Part shown: piece by piece, positions 1 through 11,209 of the stretch
How positions within the stretch are numbered: position 1 is the stretch's first letter
Layout of the letters: the number at the start of each line of letters is the position of its first letter
NCBI GenBank assembly: GCA_000442125.1
Contig: KE546982.1
Span: 519,889-583,888, forward strand
From: Opeltia flavorubescens
Taxonomy: Eukaryota > Ascomycota > Lecanoromycetes > Teloschistales > Teloschistaceae
Reading direction: 5' to 3'
DNA length: 64,000 nt
The notes under the pieces: generated by a model
Told to the model about the DNA's origin: nothing
The model's input: the letters and a program-made list of their open reading frames with translations, nothing else
The model's database searches: none
Translations under genes and position numbers: made by a program

Positions 1-171
1 CAACGACTCCATACCCCCCAATCAACCCCTACACCACCGGCTCAAGATCTTCAACTACAACGACTCCATACCCCCCAATCAACCCCTACACCACCAGCTC
101 AAGACCGCCCGATGTTGAATGATCTTCAACGACAACAACTTCCCACGCCAGCGTCCACGCCTGAACGTTCG
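1..171 (+). repeat. 57-bp in-frame coding minisatellite
   Basis: Bases 1-57 and 58-114 are near-identical 57-bp units, one 19-residue repeat each (QRLHTPQSTPTPPAQDLQL type). A degenerate third copy follows to about 171 (DLQRQQLPTPASTP). More units may lie beyond the left edge. Unit length is a multiple of three, so copy-number change would keep the reading frame. Confidence 0.85.
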
Positions 172-1359
172 GACATGATCCAACCATGGGAGAACATTGA
201 ATGCGAGGCGAGAGATGGATCGGAAGTGAATGACTCGCACAAAGGTATTGAATTGCCCTAAAGCATTAAAGCTCGCTTTAATTCCATCCCAAATGTCAAT
301 CAAATTCACCAGGAGATGATGAAAGCTAGGTTTTATGTCTGGNGATCTGCTATCTACACATTCTCTTCTCACCTTCTTGTTAGTGTCTTTGGCTGATTAT
401 GACCCTCTTGAAATTCAGGACCCGCCCATGTATTTTTCTGGATGGTCATATCTTCGCTGGCTATACTCATGATGGCGATGGCTTTCATGTACTTCAAGCC
501 GAGCAAATCTCTACCAGTTGCTCAAAATGAACCAACTTCCTTCGGGGACTTCATCCGACCACCATCTACAGATACTCTCTCTGCTATCGCAAAATCTCGT
601 GACAGACGTCAGAACGATCCAAATTCTCTGTTGTCATCGCTACTCGAAGAAGCATCACCGATCGACGCCCTCGGCGATCTGGAGACGCAGTTTTCGAATA
701 TCGGCGCGGCGATTGGCCTTCTTAACCAACGACTTAAGCAAGATCTTCCCTGTTGCTTGAAGGAGTATCAGGAATCAAACCGTAATCATCCGGCCAATGA
801 GAGAAGTAGAAATCTGCTAGCCGCCGATCTGAAATCCATTGGCGCAGGTTGTCATGATTTGGGTAATCGGATAACATCCCTCCAGCCATCGCTAAATACG
901 ATTGTCGCTGCTTACCATGCGTACAACTTCAATCTTACGAATGAATACGAAAATCTAATGCTGGAAAGCTCTCATCGGAGGATTACTTACATCATCAATG
1001 AGATCGTCTTTAATATGACTGGGATATCACCACTACCCGAGCGATCGTACCAAATTCAAGTTGAAAGAAATCGTCAGGCACGGTCCAAAATCCAGCCTGA
1101 GATACTCGTCCTAGACACGGCTTCTAGTGATCTAAGCAGAATCACAAAGTTGGCTCCGGAGATCGGCTACGAACTTGATGAGTTGATTGTGCGATTAGGA
1201 GCAGGAGGAAATCCAGCTTTTCCTTCCTCATCATCCCTTGAGGCTAGTGCAACGCCTCACGATTGGTATTGGCAGCTCGCTCGAAAACACGGAGTCGGAG
1301 GTCACGCGCAGCTCGCGAAGGAGAATTTTGAAGCTTGGTGGGATCGTCTCGAATGCTAG
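1..1359 (+). CDS. Membrane-anchored helical protein with aromatic C-terminal module (5' partial)
   Basis: Unrecognised orphan, cut by the left edge. Frame 1 is open from base 1 to a stop at 259, encoding a Pro/Gln-rich low-complexity region. A donor (GTATTG at 245) and acceptor (TTCAG ending at 418, with CTGAT 22 bp upstream) keep frame and join it to an ORF ending at 1359, giving 394 residues in the window. A hydrophobic helix lies at about residues 86-106, then a long helical domain. The end carries DLSRITKLA and, 40 residues later, WYW then FEAWW-DRLEC. The same order occurs in the genes at 36000-36980 and 62539-63498, so I infer a paralogous family. The 174-bp intron is long for this window and contains an N. 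If it is wrong, the conserved part starts at ATG 442 (305 aa) and the left ORF is a separate gene end. Confidence 0.55.
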
Positions 1360-2428
1360 TGTACTCGAAAGAGAGAAGTCAATGCAGCTTCGGGTTATGG
1401 TATCAAACAGGTCGCAATCCGATCAAGAAAGAGCGATGTCTTTTGATTGCTCTACACTTCAGGACATGCAGCCGAGATGACCAGCCGTTTTACCGTTGGA
1501 GAGCACGGCAAGATACGTACAGTTTATCCGCAATTCTCAATCGCAAATATTTCCAGAGACTTCAATTCTAATCCGCAATAGCGCTTTCTCGAATCCGACC
1601 GCAGCTTTCATACCAGAATTATGCAGTCAAACATCGCGAACGCGTGGAAATCATGAAAGATTCATGAGACAATGGAGCGAGTTGCAGTCAGCGATTCACC
1701 GCATACCTCGCCAATAGTTCGCACACAAATACTATTGCTGAGCTCATTAGCTTGTCAGGGTCTTAAGTTCGAGNATACCGGGTAAGAATCCTTGAGGATG
1801 ACGGTGGACTTGCAGGCTCCGAATCTCAGGTATGCGCTTTTTCTACTTCCTTTGGCAATTATATCTTCATCTTTCGAGCGGGGAGCTTGCATGGCACGCA
1901 TGAGATACTAGGCACTCCGAACGAAAGACATTTCCAATCACGGCGCTTTGGTGTGTACTTCCCCCCTTGTCGGTCGTAGGGGGAGTGAATTGCTATGCCT
2001 GAATAGGAGGTTTGGATTACCTTTCGAGCATTGTATGATCTGGAAAGACTTTACCACAACCATGTATTGGAAAGCGAAGCAAGGTATCGAAAGCGTCAAT
2101 TTTGCATGACATGAGATGTTACAGTAGGTGACAAAGGACTCGTTAATAGGGCAGAAAAGTTACTGTATCTTAGCTGTAGACCGTGAACTATCAAATCGGC
2201 TGCATAAAGAACAGATTGGAACTACGAACCTATTGAATTACCACTGCCTCGGTATTGTCTCGACGAACGATGCAGATGATGTAAGGTCCTACCGCGGCTA
2301 AACCCCTCCTCGAGCTCTAGCGTCGAAGCTCAAAAGGTCGTTCCTAGAACCTACCAGACAGATATCTCTCATCCGGGAATGTTGTCCGAGAAATTGTATC
2401 ATATCCGTACCAGCTACCTATCGCCGAA
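1360..2428. other. No convincing gene; possible gene debris
   Basis: Short plus-strand frames at 1384-1717 switch frame and lack splice sites that would join them. They look like debris of a decayed coding sequence but match nothing I know. An isolated N is at 1774. Nothing else is supported. Confidence 0.4.
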
Positions 2429-3329
2429 ATGTCCATGTCAATTCTAACCGCAATGCTATCTTTTTCAATTTCTTGCCTCAAGTGGGGGCCCTTCTGCATC
2501 TTCTACCTTTTCGTGTTCCTGAAGGTGTTTCTCAATCCTAAAATCGAGTTCTTTGAACGAGAATCGATCAAGGCTCAAAATCCAGTAGATATACCGCCAT
2601 TTACAAAGTACGAAGGGATCATGGCGTTTGTGCTCCTCGTTATTTTGGGGATCTCCTACCTGCAAACTCTGTGGCTCTTAGGAATTGGATACCGTTATTT
2701 CATCAAGCGATCATCAGACACGCGCCAAGTGTACAAACCAGACAAGAATCTGGAGCACGAAGCAGCAGCTCAAGCACAGGAAAACAGTGCGCAGCAGGAA
2801 GTGCATGACTCCGCAGCAGTTGACGCACAAGTACGACACACAGCTCCGGAAGTGGATGACCCAGACATTCGTCCAGATCATGACGCAGCAACACAAATAC
2901 CTGATTCAAAAATTCCTCCAAAGCAGCGCACTGTAATTGAAGTATATGATGAGCTCGACGCAGCTTCGGAATATCACTCAGCAGCTGAATACTTGGATGA
3001 CACCAGCCCAGAAATAATTGATGATGTTGAGAATAACGCCGCAACGGAGGACTCTGCACCACCGAAGCGGGGGACCATATCACTACCCCCCGAAAACCTC
3101 CAAATAAGCGACCCACAGGAGGAATCAGAGCGCGAACTCCAACAGTCAAGGTCGCGAGAGCCAGCAGACGTGAGTGGATAAAGCCTATTCTTCGTGAAAA
3201 CATTGACGAGTTCTAGAGTCAACTGGAACAGATTTCCTGTGGGATACCTCCAGCTTGCCATGGCGATTACCAGGAATCCACGTTGTTACCATCGGATGTT
3301 GAGGCAACGTTTATCGACATAGGCGAAGG

Positions 3330-3363
<34 letters not shown>

Positions 3364-4078
3364 CATGATGATGATGATGATGGGTGGGAGCCAGTGCCGC
3401 GGTCGTGCGATGTATGCACAGTACATCGATATGTAATCCTGCAGAATAACTGACGTGGCGTAGAACGAGTTTGAGAGATATATGGGGAGCGAGGCTGGCG
3501 CTCGGTATACGGCTTCAATCCATTCGCCGATTTTCACTGGCCATAACGAAGCGCTCGTAGACGATGGGAGCAGCCCAACTCAAATCAGCAGCCACAGCCC
3601 ATTGGGTCACGTGGCCTCAACCTCCACGGATAAAGGCACACATAATCGAGTTCAGTCAATGACTGCGCCGGAAAAGATCTCCGAACCTTCCGTGGCCACC
3701 GAATCGTCGACCAATCAATTCGAAGCCCTCCAAAGCTTCATCAAGCGCCGTCGCTTGGATCTCACTCCTGCTAGATTTTCAAACCGGCCGAGGAGGGACC
3801 GGGACCTTTTCAATGCTAGACGCGCAGCGACAGTCTGTCCCAATTCTCCTGCCCGGAATCGACTAAATGGAGACCATTCGCCATCACAGTATCAACCAAC
3901 AAGCCGAGATACTCCCAAGGGTGTCCTTACTCTGGGACAGCATAAGGAGCTTCGCTTACGCCCTGGTACAGTCCCTCAACGCCGATGTTCCTCTCTACCA
4001 ACGGTACCTTCCTACGGTGACTCTGTATCTCCAGAGTCCGAGATTAGACTCGTCATAATCACCGAGCCTAAATGCTAG
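2429..4078 (+). CDS. Two-TM protein with acidic, poly-Asp and Ser/Arg-rich tail
   Basis: Unrecognised. Three exons: 2429-3169, 3217-3411 and 3464-4078, with 47- and 52-bp introns (GTGAGT with ATTGAC and CTAG; GTATGC with CTGAC and GTAG), all phase 0, giving 516 aa. Two hydrophobic segments (about residues 15-36 and 63-90) precede a Glu/Asp/Ala/Gln-rich region to residue 247. Exon 2 carries D11-H-D5 near residues 286-302. Exon 3 is Ser/Arg/Pro-rich with a basic KRRR patch and ends in Cys. The continuous frame over two independent junctions, each dodging a stop, is the main support. If unspliced, the first ORF ends at 3181. Architecture resembles the gene beginning at 63596, but no sequence identity is evident. 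Likely an integral membrane protein with a long disordered cytosolic tail. Confidence 0.65.
3331..3381 (+). repeat. (GAT)n microsatellite coding poly-Asp
   Basis: Eleven GAT codons, one CAT, then five GAT. It is in frame in exon 2 of the gene at 2429-4078 and encodes a poly-aspartate run broken by one His. Confidence 0.95.
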
Positions 4079-4718
4079 GACTTAACCGCCTTGGTGGAAA
4101 ACATTCTCGCCATCATAGAGAGAATCTTTGCAGCCAATGTTGTTCTTCAAACGGCGATAGGCAAATCATGGTCCTTTCATGAGATGCCATCCTTTACCGT
4201 TACCAATGGTTTCCACTTAGTAACCAAACCAGTAACGCTCTCTTCCAGGAATAGCTNAGAGATTCGCTCGGTCGTTCCCAAGTTTTTACAGTATTGGAAT
4301 ATAACCCTTTCTTTCTTCGCTTCTTTGTACAGCATTATGTCCAATTTGCTGATCTCGAGCTTCTCGAATTTTACAAACATTCCCGCATCCTGCCGGAAGA
4401 ATTATGGTATCCTAAGAAAATTAGGTAGTAAGGTTCAGAACTGTAATAATCAAGTATCTCGAACTATTCGATATGATCGTTCGTGATTTCTTTGTATTAG
4501 TAAGAATAGCGTGATTCCTACGTTGGATTAGATGATGTGCCCTGAGTATAATTCTACCCGGTAATTTGGGAATTACCTCATCCAGGCTAAATCAAGAATA
4601 GATCTCGCTTGGCGTGAAGTAGAAAGCACCAATCTAGAATACGTGCTACCCGGAAAGCAACCAATCTTCGCCAGCCTACCTGTTCACGTCGCCTGTACAC
4701 GGAAGCCACCGATAGGAT
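4079..4718. other. No supported gene
   Basis: An open frame around 4091-4486 has only a TTG start, contains an N (4257) and shows no splice context. I treat this stretch as intergenic. Confidence 0.5.
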
Positions 4719-5749
4719 ATGGGCAAGGTGTCGTTTGCGAGTCCTCTAGACGCTCGAATTCCCCTGACGCCACGATCCCCACGCTATGCTGGCAGTATCA
4801 CAAGAATCAAGCGGCCGGTATCTGCTACCAAGAAGCAGAGGCGTCATGCAAATGGCCGTGAAATACCAAAATCGCCGATCTCCATATTGAAGAAGAAATC
4901 GGGAAAAGACCGAGGTTGGTACTCTGGGTGTGCATTTTAAGCTCCTACGCTGATAAAGTAACAGTATCTAAACCTCGATCGAGGACTCATCCACGACCCC
5001 AGAAGTCCCCAAATTCACCACCACACCATCATCCACTCCCTTCGTACAAAGTCGCAGATCCTAGTGCAGGTACGATCGGCAAGAATAAACGTCCCTCGGA
5101 CAAGACCGGTCAAGAGGCAAGCTCGAAGAGAACCACGAAGGATCGAACAATCGTCGCGGGCGAGCAGCTCTACATAAAACACAAGACCAAAGGCCGAGCG
5201 TCTACTAGCGAGCAGTCATCTACGAAAAAGATTGCTAAGAACGAAACGATGATCACTGGCAAGCAGTCCTCCGCGAAGCAAAAGATTAGAGATCGAGCAG
5301 CAATTACCAGCGAACACTCTCCTACCGAGCAGCGAGCAGCATCCGTCATCAATGATGACGATACCGGAGGGCTGAAATACACCGGAGACATCGCCGTACT
5401 CTTCTCGGCTCCGAGTCTAATCCTGGGATTAGGCCAAGATCTACGACGAAGTCTGTTCAAGCACCTGGATTATCTGATAACTTCACAAGCGGCGCGGAAT
5501 CGCAGCCGACGTCGTCGATCCACAATGGGCTTGAAGAATGCAGGAGACAGACCGTGGATTAATATTCGCGGTGCGATGAAGATGCCGACCAAGACGAGTG
5601 AAACCATCCGGCAGATTCGTTTCGGCGATACCGAGGCAATGGCAAAACGAAGGATGGAAAATCTTATCAGCCTGGTCAATGATGAAGCGAAATGGGGACA
5701 GGAGGATCTCGTCACGAAGTTGGAACTGGAGCGGAGGATGAAGGGGTGA
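4719..5749 (+). CDS. Basic, repeat-containing probable nuclear protein
   Basis: Unrecognised. Exons 4719-4914 and 4965-5749 give 326 aa. The 50-bp intron (GTTGGT donor, TAACAG acceptor, phase 1) is needed to escape the stop at about 4940; the donor is weak. The first 70 residues are Arg/Lys/Ser/Pro-rich (KKQRRHANG, LKKKSGKDR). Residues about 120-205 are an imperfect tandem array of 16-17-residue units, and the C-terminal third is more ordered with RSRRRRS and a helical end (KLELERRMKG). No TM segment. Composition suggests nucleic-acid or chromatin association, which is inference from charge alone. Further 5' exons are possible. Confidence 0.6.
5138..5338 (+). repeat. 51-bp imperfect coding tandem repeat, four units
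   Basis: Units at 5138-5188, 5189-5236 (48 bp), 5237-5287 and 5288-5338 encode diverged 16-17-residue repeats: a basic start such as KDR, KGR, KNE or RDR, then a Gly/Ser-Glu/Lys-Gln/His-Ser-Ser core. A further decayed unit may precede them. Confidence 0.7.
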
Positions 5750-6742
5750 TGGGAGGCGAAGACTTGGAGGAAGACAGAGCTTGGTTCTTCGATGATGGTG
5801 AGCGTCACTGCTTGGCCTAGAGTGGCCATTGTAAGTTTTGATGGTCACCCTGGTCTGCAACATCAACGTAGAAAGCAACTCTCATTCTCAAGAGCTTTAT
5901 GCCATGGTCTAACGAGGGGAAGGCAAAACCGCCGTCGTTACAATTCGGGGGAGAAGCATTAAAATGCGTTGCTCCATTTACTTTTTTCAACTTCACTCGG
6001 CCGCCACATTTTCACCTTGGTTCAGATTCTGTCTGGAAGGAGATCAACGTTCAAGATTCAACAACCATACAGATAGACCTCCTTTGAATCGGAGTAATAA
6101 TCATCTGATAAGCTGCGAATTTTGATCGACGTCGATGACTAAAAATAATTTATGGCGGTACATAACAATTTCAATATCAAAAACATTCCCTATGTAGCAA
6201 CATACATCCTTTCTTCAAGACATTCTCATCTAAAACGAGACATTAGATGGGATGTCTGTCTAAGTAATACCCTGCTACGCTAGCCCTGGAAATAAGAACT
6301 CGAAATAAAATTATTTCAAGATTTACGATGAGGTCATCTAAGCGGAGAATCCGGATTTAAGTTCTTTTAAAGACCTAGGCAGGGATCCCAGATACTCGGT
6401 AAATGACCATCCAATGATTGGCCTGAGGAGCCGTAATGCAAGTGACGACTCGGGTTTAATCGGTTGAAGTATCGTTTAGTGCTTCGCACATGAAATGGTA
6501 GATTTCACTCCTCTTTCTAGTCTCCCTTCTTCAATTCGACAGAACGTAATTGGATTTGGAACTACCCATACCCCATCATTTTACCACATCCTCAAACCAT
6601 ATCCTCACACTGTTTCCTCATGATTGAACATCGTTAGAACTCTCCATACTTCAAAGTGTCAGATTTCAAAATTGGCCTGAGAGACCTGGACCATTCTTCC
6701 AAGATTACTAATTGATTAGATTCATATCATTTACTGTCAAAA
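5750..6742. other. AT-richer intergenic stretch
   Basis: About 1 kb with no long ATG-led frame and no convincing splice-linked exons on either strand. It presumably holds the 3' end of the gene at 4719 and the promoter of the gene at 6743. Confidence 0.6.
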
Positions 6743-8384
6743 ATGGATGCAGGAATCGCACAGGTATGCTTGTTGGCCTCCAAACAGACCGGAAATGTGG
6801 ATTGACACGTGATAGCCTGCGAGCCGCATTCCCAGACCAAAAACCCCGGTGCGTGGAAGCGAGAGGGCAAGCATCCCGGTGACACCGTCAGCTCGGGTCA
6901 ATTGTAACCAAGCGGCGCCAGTGGGTGGTATCAATGCAGTGCCCATCAACCGCAATGATGAGGAGACCGGGCGTCAGAACGAACCTGGAACTCGAAGAAC
7001 ATCGAGCTTAACGGACGCGAGCACGAGCGGTATGAGTGGCGTGAGAGGCCGGCATTTGGCACACCCACCCGTGCGTCAGCGTTCCTCTGGTCGTGTCGGA
7101 TACCCGGGACGCGTGGATTCAAACGGGAACGAAGACTCCGCCGAAGGTCAGATCACTGAGTCAAACGGAAGAAAGGGTAAAGAGCCGTCGGGGGGAAGTA
7201 GGAGCCTAGGACAGACTGCCTCAAGTAAATGGTATGCGGCTGCTAAGATCATCGCAGTCCTGTTCCTGATGGTACTGTTCCTAACCATGGCGATGTATAA
7301 GTTCGCATACGTTTGTGCTGCTGCGGATTTTGTTGGTACTCTTACATGCCTGTTGCCCGGGTTCGGGGTTGTCTGTAGAGCTACATGTAGCTCATCGTCG
7401 TTCCCTACGATGTATGTGTTCGCGGAGACTTGTTCGAAATACCCAGTTGCAGGAAGAAATAAGCCAATGCCCGCAGACTGGAAGGCGTCACTATATACTG
7501 ATGGCATCGACCTCAATTTGGAACAGCTTGTTTCGGACCTCGCCAACTGTACTTCCTATATGCGGCGATTAGAGACACTCGAGGTCGCCACGGAGGTCCA
7601 AGCTGCTTTGGCGGAAATTCCAATGACAGAACCTTGCATAGGTATACACAAGTTGACAAGTTCTCTGCCACAGCTTTACCAACACGTCACCCTTTTCGCT
7701 ACGTCGGCTCTTCAGTACATCCGAGAAGCCGAAAAAGACAGCGTGCGATTGTTGTCCAATTCCCTTGGTGGTCTTTCGAGGGACGATTTGGTCGAACAAC
7801 AGACACTCTATACTCGGCACGACGCGGTAAAACCATGGCTTGAAGAACATAGCCATCTCCTCACGTTCGCCGAATCGCTCACAGGAGATCTCATTGCAAC
7901 TCTTCGACATCTGAATGAATCTAAACAACACGTATCCTATGCCCACAAGCAAATCCATCGATTCGAGAACGAGGCGATGAAGAAGTTGCCATTTTACAAA
8001 CGCTGGTTTTACAAAAGACCCATGGAATTGGACCGAGCATTGAAGATTCTGACGAACATCTCCGATGACTCGGAAGTGACAAGAACTCACTTAGTCACTA
8101 TAGTAGACCACATGGATCAGCTAATGCCACCACTGAAAAACCTCTGGCAGCTTGTATTCGGTGAAGAACTACACTTCGAGCTCGGCAGCGGTGGCCTTAG
8201 GATGTTTCACTCCATGTGTCAAAGACTTGAGACCCTCTGTTATCAGACTTTACAGCGAACTGACGACGCCAAAGTGATTCGACGCGTCAAGAGCGGGAGC
8301 GAAAATCCGCACGGCGTCGTCGGTGAAAATCCAAAGAATGATGGTGGAGAAGGTCCTGCTGGGGAAGGGGTGGATACAGCATGA
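6743..8384 (+). CDS. Single-pass membrane protein with large Cys-containing helical domain
   Basis: Unrecognised. Tiny exon 1 (6743-6763, MDAGIAQ) is followed by a 52-bp intron (GTATGC, ATTGAC, GATAG; phase 0) and exon 2 (6816-8384), giving 529 aa. No ATG is available in frame at the head of exon 2, which supports the micro-exon. Residues 8-145 are disordered and Arg/Gly/Ser-rich. One TM helix lies at about 148-170, followed by a Cys-rich stretch and about 330 residues of helical domain, then a Gly-rich tail. Near the end, WQLVF and, about 20 residues on, a FHSMCQRLETLC segment occupy the place of the aromatic module in the gene at 1-1359, so it may be a distant relative. Topology and ligand unknown. 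Confidence 0.75.
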
Positions 8385-9121
8385 TGAGAACTAGTATTTG
8401 GTTCTTTATCTGAGTTGTTCATTGTCTTGGTATCGCCGGCAAGCTGAAATCGTCCCACCCTCTGCCCTTCCGTTCGCGGAGAAGGTTTGGAGTGAAACTC
8501 AAAGCGTAGCTTCTGATCACGATGGATATATGAAGGAAGGGCGTAATGAGTGAATGTAATTTTAATCTACGTCGATCGTGGCGTTTTTCTTTGTCTGTGT
8601 TGGCCGGCTATGAGACTTCAGATTAGCCCGGTCGCGCTTGGTAGGCGAATGTATTCAAGTGTTACGGACTCAATTACGATGCGAGGCGGTACCCATATCT
8701 CACTGATTGGAGTTGAAATACGCGAGTTCGGAGAATTCGTTCATCGGTCGTCGCAAATTAAAAAAGCATGAATTGAAAATCTATGAAGTCTACCTGTGAT
8801 GATTCTTCCCCAGCAGATCATGGTGATCTAGGGCTTACACTCCGACACGGCCTAGACCAGAGATAACCCTCCTCAACGCTATCATCTGGGATGCTATGCC
8901 TTGCAAAATTGTTGGTCGCCGATGAGCTGAGAAGCCACAATAATATCCCGTGACCGTTCGATGCCAGTTCCGCCCACGGAGAGAATCCACCTTCATGTAT
9001 CAAACGTGTCGTACTGACTCCTCAAGTGGGCGGGGCTTGGAAATTGTGTCCTTTGCTATATCCCACAGATGTCTCATGTTAGACTCTGTTCCATTCGCGA
9101 AGCAAAAGATCAGAAGGGAAT
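8385..9121. other. Intergenic, with one possible gene relic
   Basis: Apart from the minus-strand relic at 8818-9077, no coding signal is visible. Confidence 0.5.
8818..9077 (-). pseudogene. Possible frameshifted small gene relic
   Basis: From ATG 9077 a minus-strand frame encodes about 25 protein-like residues (MRHLWDIAKDT start) and stops. An overlapping frame continues with about 60 more (IHEGGFSPW start) to 8818. One frameshift would link them. No suitable intron was found, so I read this as decayed, but chance is possible. Confidence 0.25.
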
Positions 9122-10119
9122 TTAGGTAGACGAACCGGAGTTTATTGCCGATGCTTGCATGACTTGATAACGCTCAGCAGCTCCATACCCTCGCGGCAAC
9201 CCGATCTTTGACTTCGGGAGTTCCGTATCTAAACGTTTTCGATCCTCATCAAGGACACGTAGCTCGTCCGTGAGGGCTTTCATTTGAGACTTCAGAAGAT
9301 TCAGCTTCTGGGCCCGGGCGCTACGAGGTTGGTTTTCCATGACGCGATGCTGCTCCATCTGCGCTGGATTGTCTTGAGTTCGTGCTGGATAAACTTGGGT
9401 CGGAGCTGGGTTATCCTGGTTTCCATCATCAACGGAGCGGGTGCTATGTGTGGGAGTAAAGTGTGTCGAGTCTCTGGAAGAGGACGTGGAGGGGAGAGGA
9501 GGCTGTGTGGATACCTGGTTTTTATCTGCTCGGGATCTGATCAGTCTGATTGGAACTTCCTGCAGAGAGACGTGGAAATACCTGTGTGCTGCCCAACGGA
9601 GCATGAGAATTCATGTGCGTCTTTACCCAAATCATGCATCTTCTCCTGCACGTTCATTGCATCTACTCCAAGAGCGTCGTGAGCCAGCTTTTTATACGCC
9701 AGCATTAAAGCCGTAGCCTGCTTCGCATCGGACAGGTCCATGGCCGCTTCTAAGTTCAAGTTGGTCACCAGGCCCTCCAGCCCACATATCCTCTTCAACA
9801 TTTCCTTCTCGGCTTGCTTGCTCTCCTGCTGCTGCCGCTGTTGCAGTTCGTGCTTGAGATCTCGAGCACGCTGACGCTCGAGCTCAAGGGCGATGGGGAG
9901 ATAACCTGGTCTCATTTCGAATGCTCCGGCTTGTTGACTTATCCGGGACTCGGGTCGTTGAGATTGACGTTCCATATTGGAAATTGTCTCAACGGGATAC
10001 TATACTCTGGAAGGTCGACGTCAATTTTACCACAAGAGTAAGGAAGTGGTAGAGCTTAGAGGTGGTTAAGTGCTTACATCTGCAGGAGGGTATCCTCTGG
10101 AAGAAAAGAGTATTGACAT
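9122..10119 (-). CDS. Coiled-coil protein, Gln/Glu-rich
   Basis: Unrecognised. Three minus-strand exons: 10078-10119 (14 codons, MSILFSSRGYPPAD), 9582-9999 and 9122-9525, giving 287 aa. Introns are 78 bp (GTAAGC, ATTGAC, TATAG; phase 0) and 56 bp (GTATTT, CTGAT, GAGCAG; phase 1). Each junction removes an in-frame stop. Residues about 45-120 form a strong coiled coil (LELERQRARDLKHELQQRQ and onward). A Thr/Pro/Gln-rich linker with a repeated QDNPA element follows, then a second short coiled coil (LKSQMKALTDELRVLDEDRK). No TM or signal peptide; probably soluble. First of three minus-strand coiled-coil genes (9.1-12.7 kb) that share small first exons. Confidence 0.75.
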
Positions 10120-10641
10120 TTCCAAGGTCAAGTCTGTGCTTTCAGGATCTCGCTTCAACGTAAGCAAGCGTCCTCTTGGCATGGATTGTGTAGGCTGATA
10201 AGGAGGGGGTCCTTATGAGGTCATCTCCGAAAATCTTGCAAGGGGTGAGATAAGCAGCTGGCGGATCGCTTATTCAATTATGACATGTGATTCGTTCAAA
10301 CGGTGACGTAGATAGACTCATCGATTGTGAGGACTTCGCGTCCTCGAAGATGGAGATTCAAAGCGAGGCCTAAATGTGGGCGGATCCAATGGAAAAGTCG
10401 GCATGGAGGTTTTGCATAGCCTTCTAGGTTTTTACGTCATTTGTCAACGAGCGTCAGGGGATCTCCCTAGGATCTCACTATTTTTGAAACAGTTAGCTTC
10501 ACTTGAAAAGGAAATGCAAGTCCAGAAACCAGGGCAGACGGTACATTCTCCAAATTGGTGATCGTCAAGACTAGTAATATATCTCTAGATGCGGATTGCT
10601 CTCGCTCCACCATAATTGTTAGGATTGCCAAAAACTTTCCC
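10120..10641. other. Intergenic, no supported gene
   Basis: One plus-strand frame near 10376-10561 has only a GTG start and no neighbours. Likely the promoter side of the gene ending at 10119 and the 3' side of the gene at 10642. Confidence 0.5.
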
Positions 10642-11209
10642 TTACTTCGGAAGCTGTACCAATTCCACTGCAGCGTTGACCCCATCTATGATCTTGGCAA
10701 TAGCAGCGCCATTTTTCCCGTATTGCGAGAGCCCGCTTTCCGCCCTCTTGACATCCATTGCGATCCGTTGCACCGTCTCTGCCCTCTGAGCAACGACTTT
10801 CTCGCGATTCTCGATGTTCTTTTCAATCCGGCCACGTTTGGACCACGGCTTCTTGCTGTCAATCTTGTAATTCCTTGGGTTCTTTATAAGCTCCTTCCGC
10901 TCGGCCTTAGCTGCCTTAAGTTTTTTCTTGGCAACCGCAAGGTCTTGCTTGCATTCTGATAAGACTCCCTTCCGAAATGCAGTTATCTTCTTGTATGTCA
11001 TGTAATTTTCATTGTATTGTGTGCATTGGGTGATCAGATTGTCGGCGGTGGCTTGGACGGCGCGTAACTCTTGCGTCGGGGTATCAATCTCTTCACGTTC
11101 CTTCGTGTTGTCCTGGTCACTGGGAGACTACAAATCCGGTTAGTAGAGCGACGACAGCAGCGGCAGAGGGGAAGAGTATGAATCTTACATTGGAAGCTTC
11201 TTTCGCCAT
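10642..11209 (-). CDS. Lysine-rich coiled-coil protein
   Basis: Unrecognised. Exon 1 is 11189-11209 (MAKEASN). A 61-bp intron (GTAAGA, CTAAC, TTGTAG; phase 0) leads to exon 2, 10642-11127, giving 168 aa. The exon 2 frame runs back past the internal Met to the acceptor without a stop. Residues 10-135 are highly charged and helical, with KKKLKAAKAERKE and a basic KKPWSKRGR break, followed by a second helix. No membrane segment. A soluble, possibly nuclear, basic coiled coil; function not inferable. Splice signals are close to consensus, so I trust the model. Confidence 0.75.

Noticed and set aside
2703-3261. Minus ORFs of 166 and 95 codons
   Set aside because: Antisense shadows of the acidic tail of the two-TM gene at 2429-4078.
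4916-4964. Extension of the 4965-5749 exon leftward to a TTG start
   Set aside because: TTG starts are not expected in fungal nuclear genes; a phase-compatible intron and an ATG-led exon exist.
5170-5878. Minus ORFs of 96-131 codons
   Set aside because: Antisense shadows of the repeat-containing basic gene at 4719-5749.
7148-8090. Minus ORFs of 132 and 173 codons
   Set aside because: Antisense to the well-supported membrane gene at 6743-8384.
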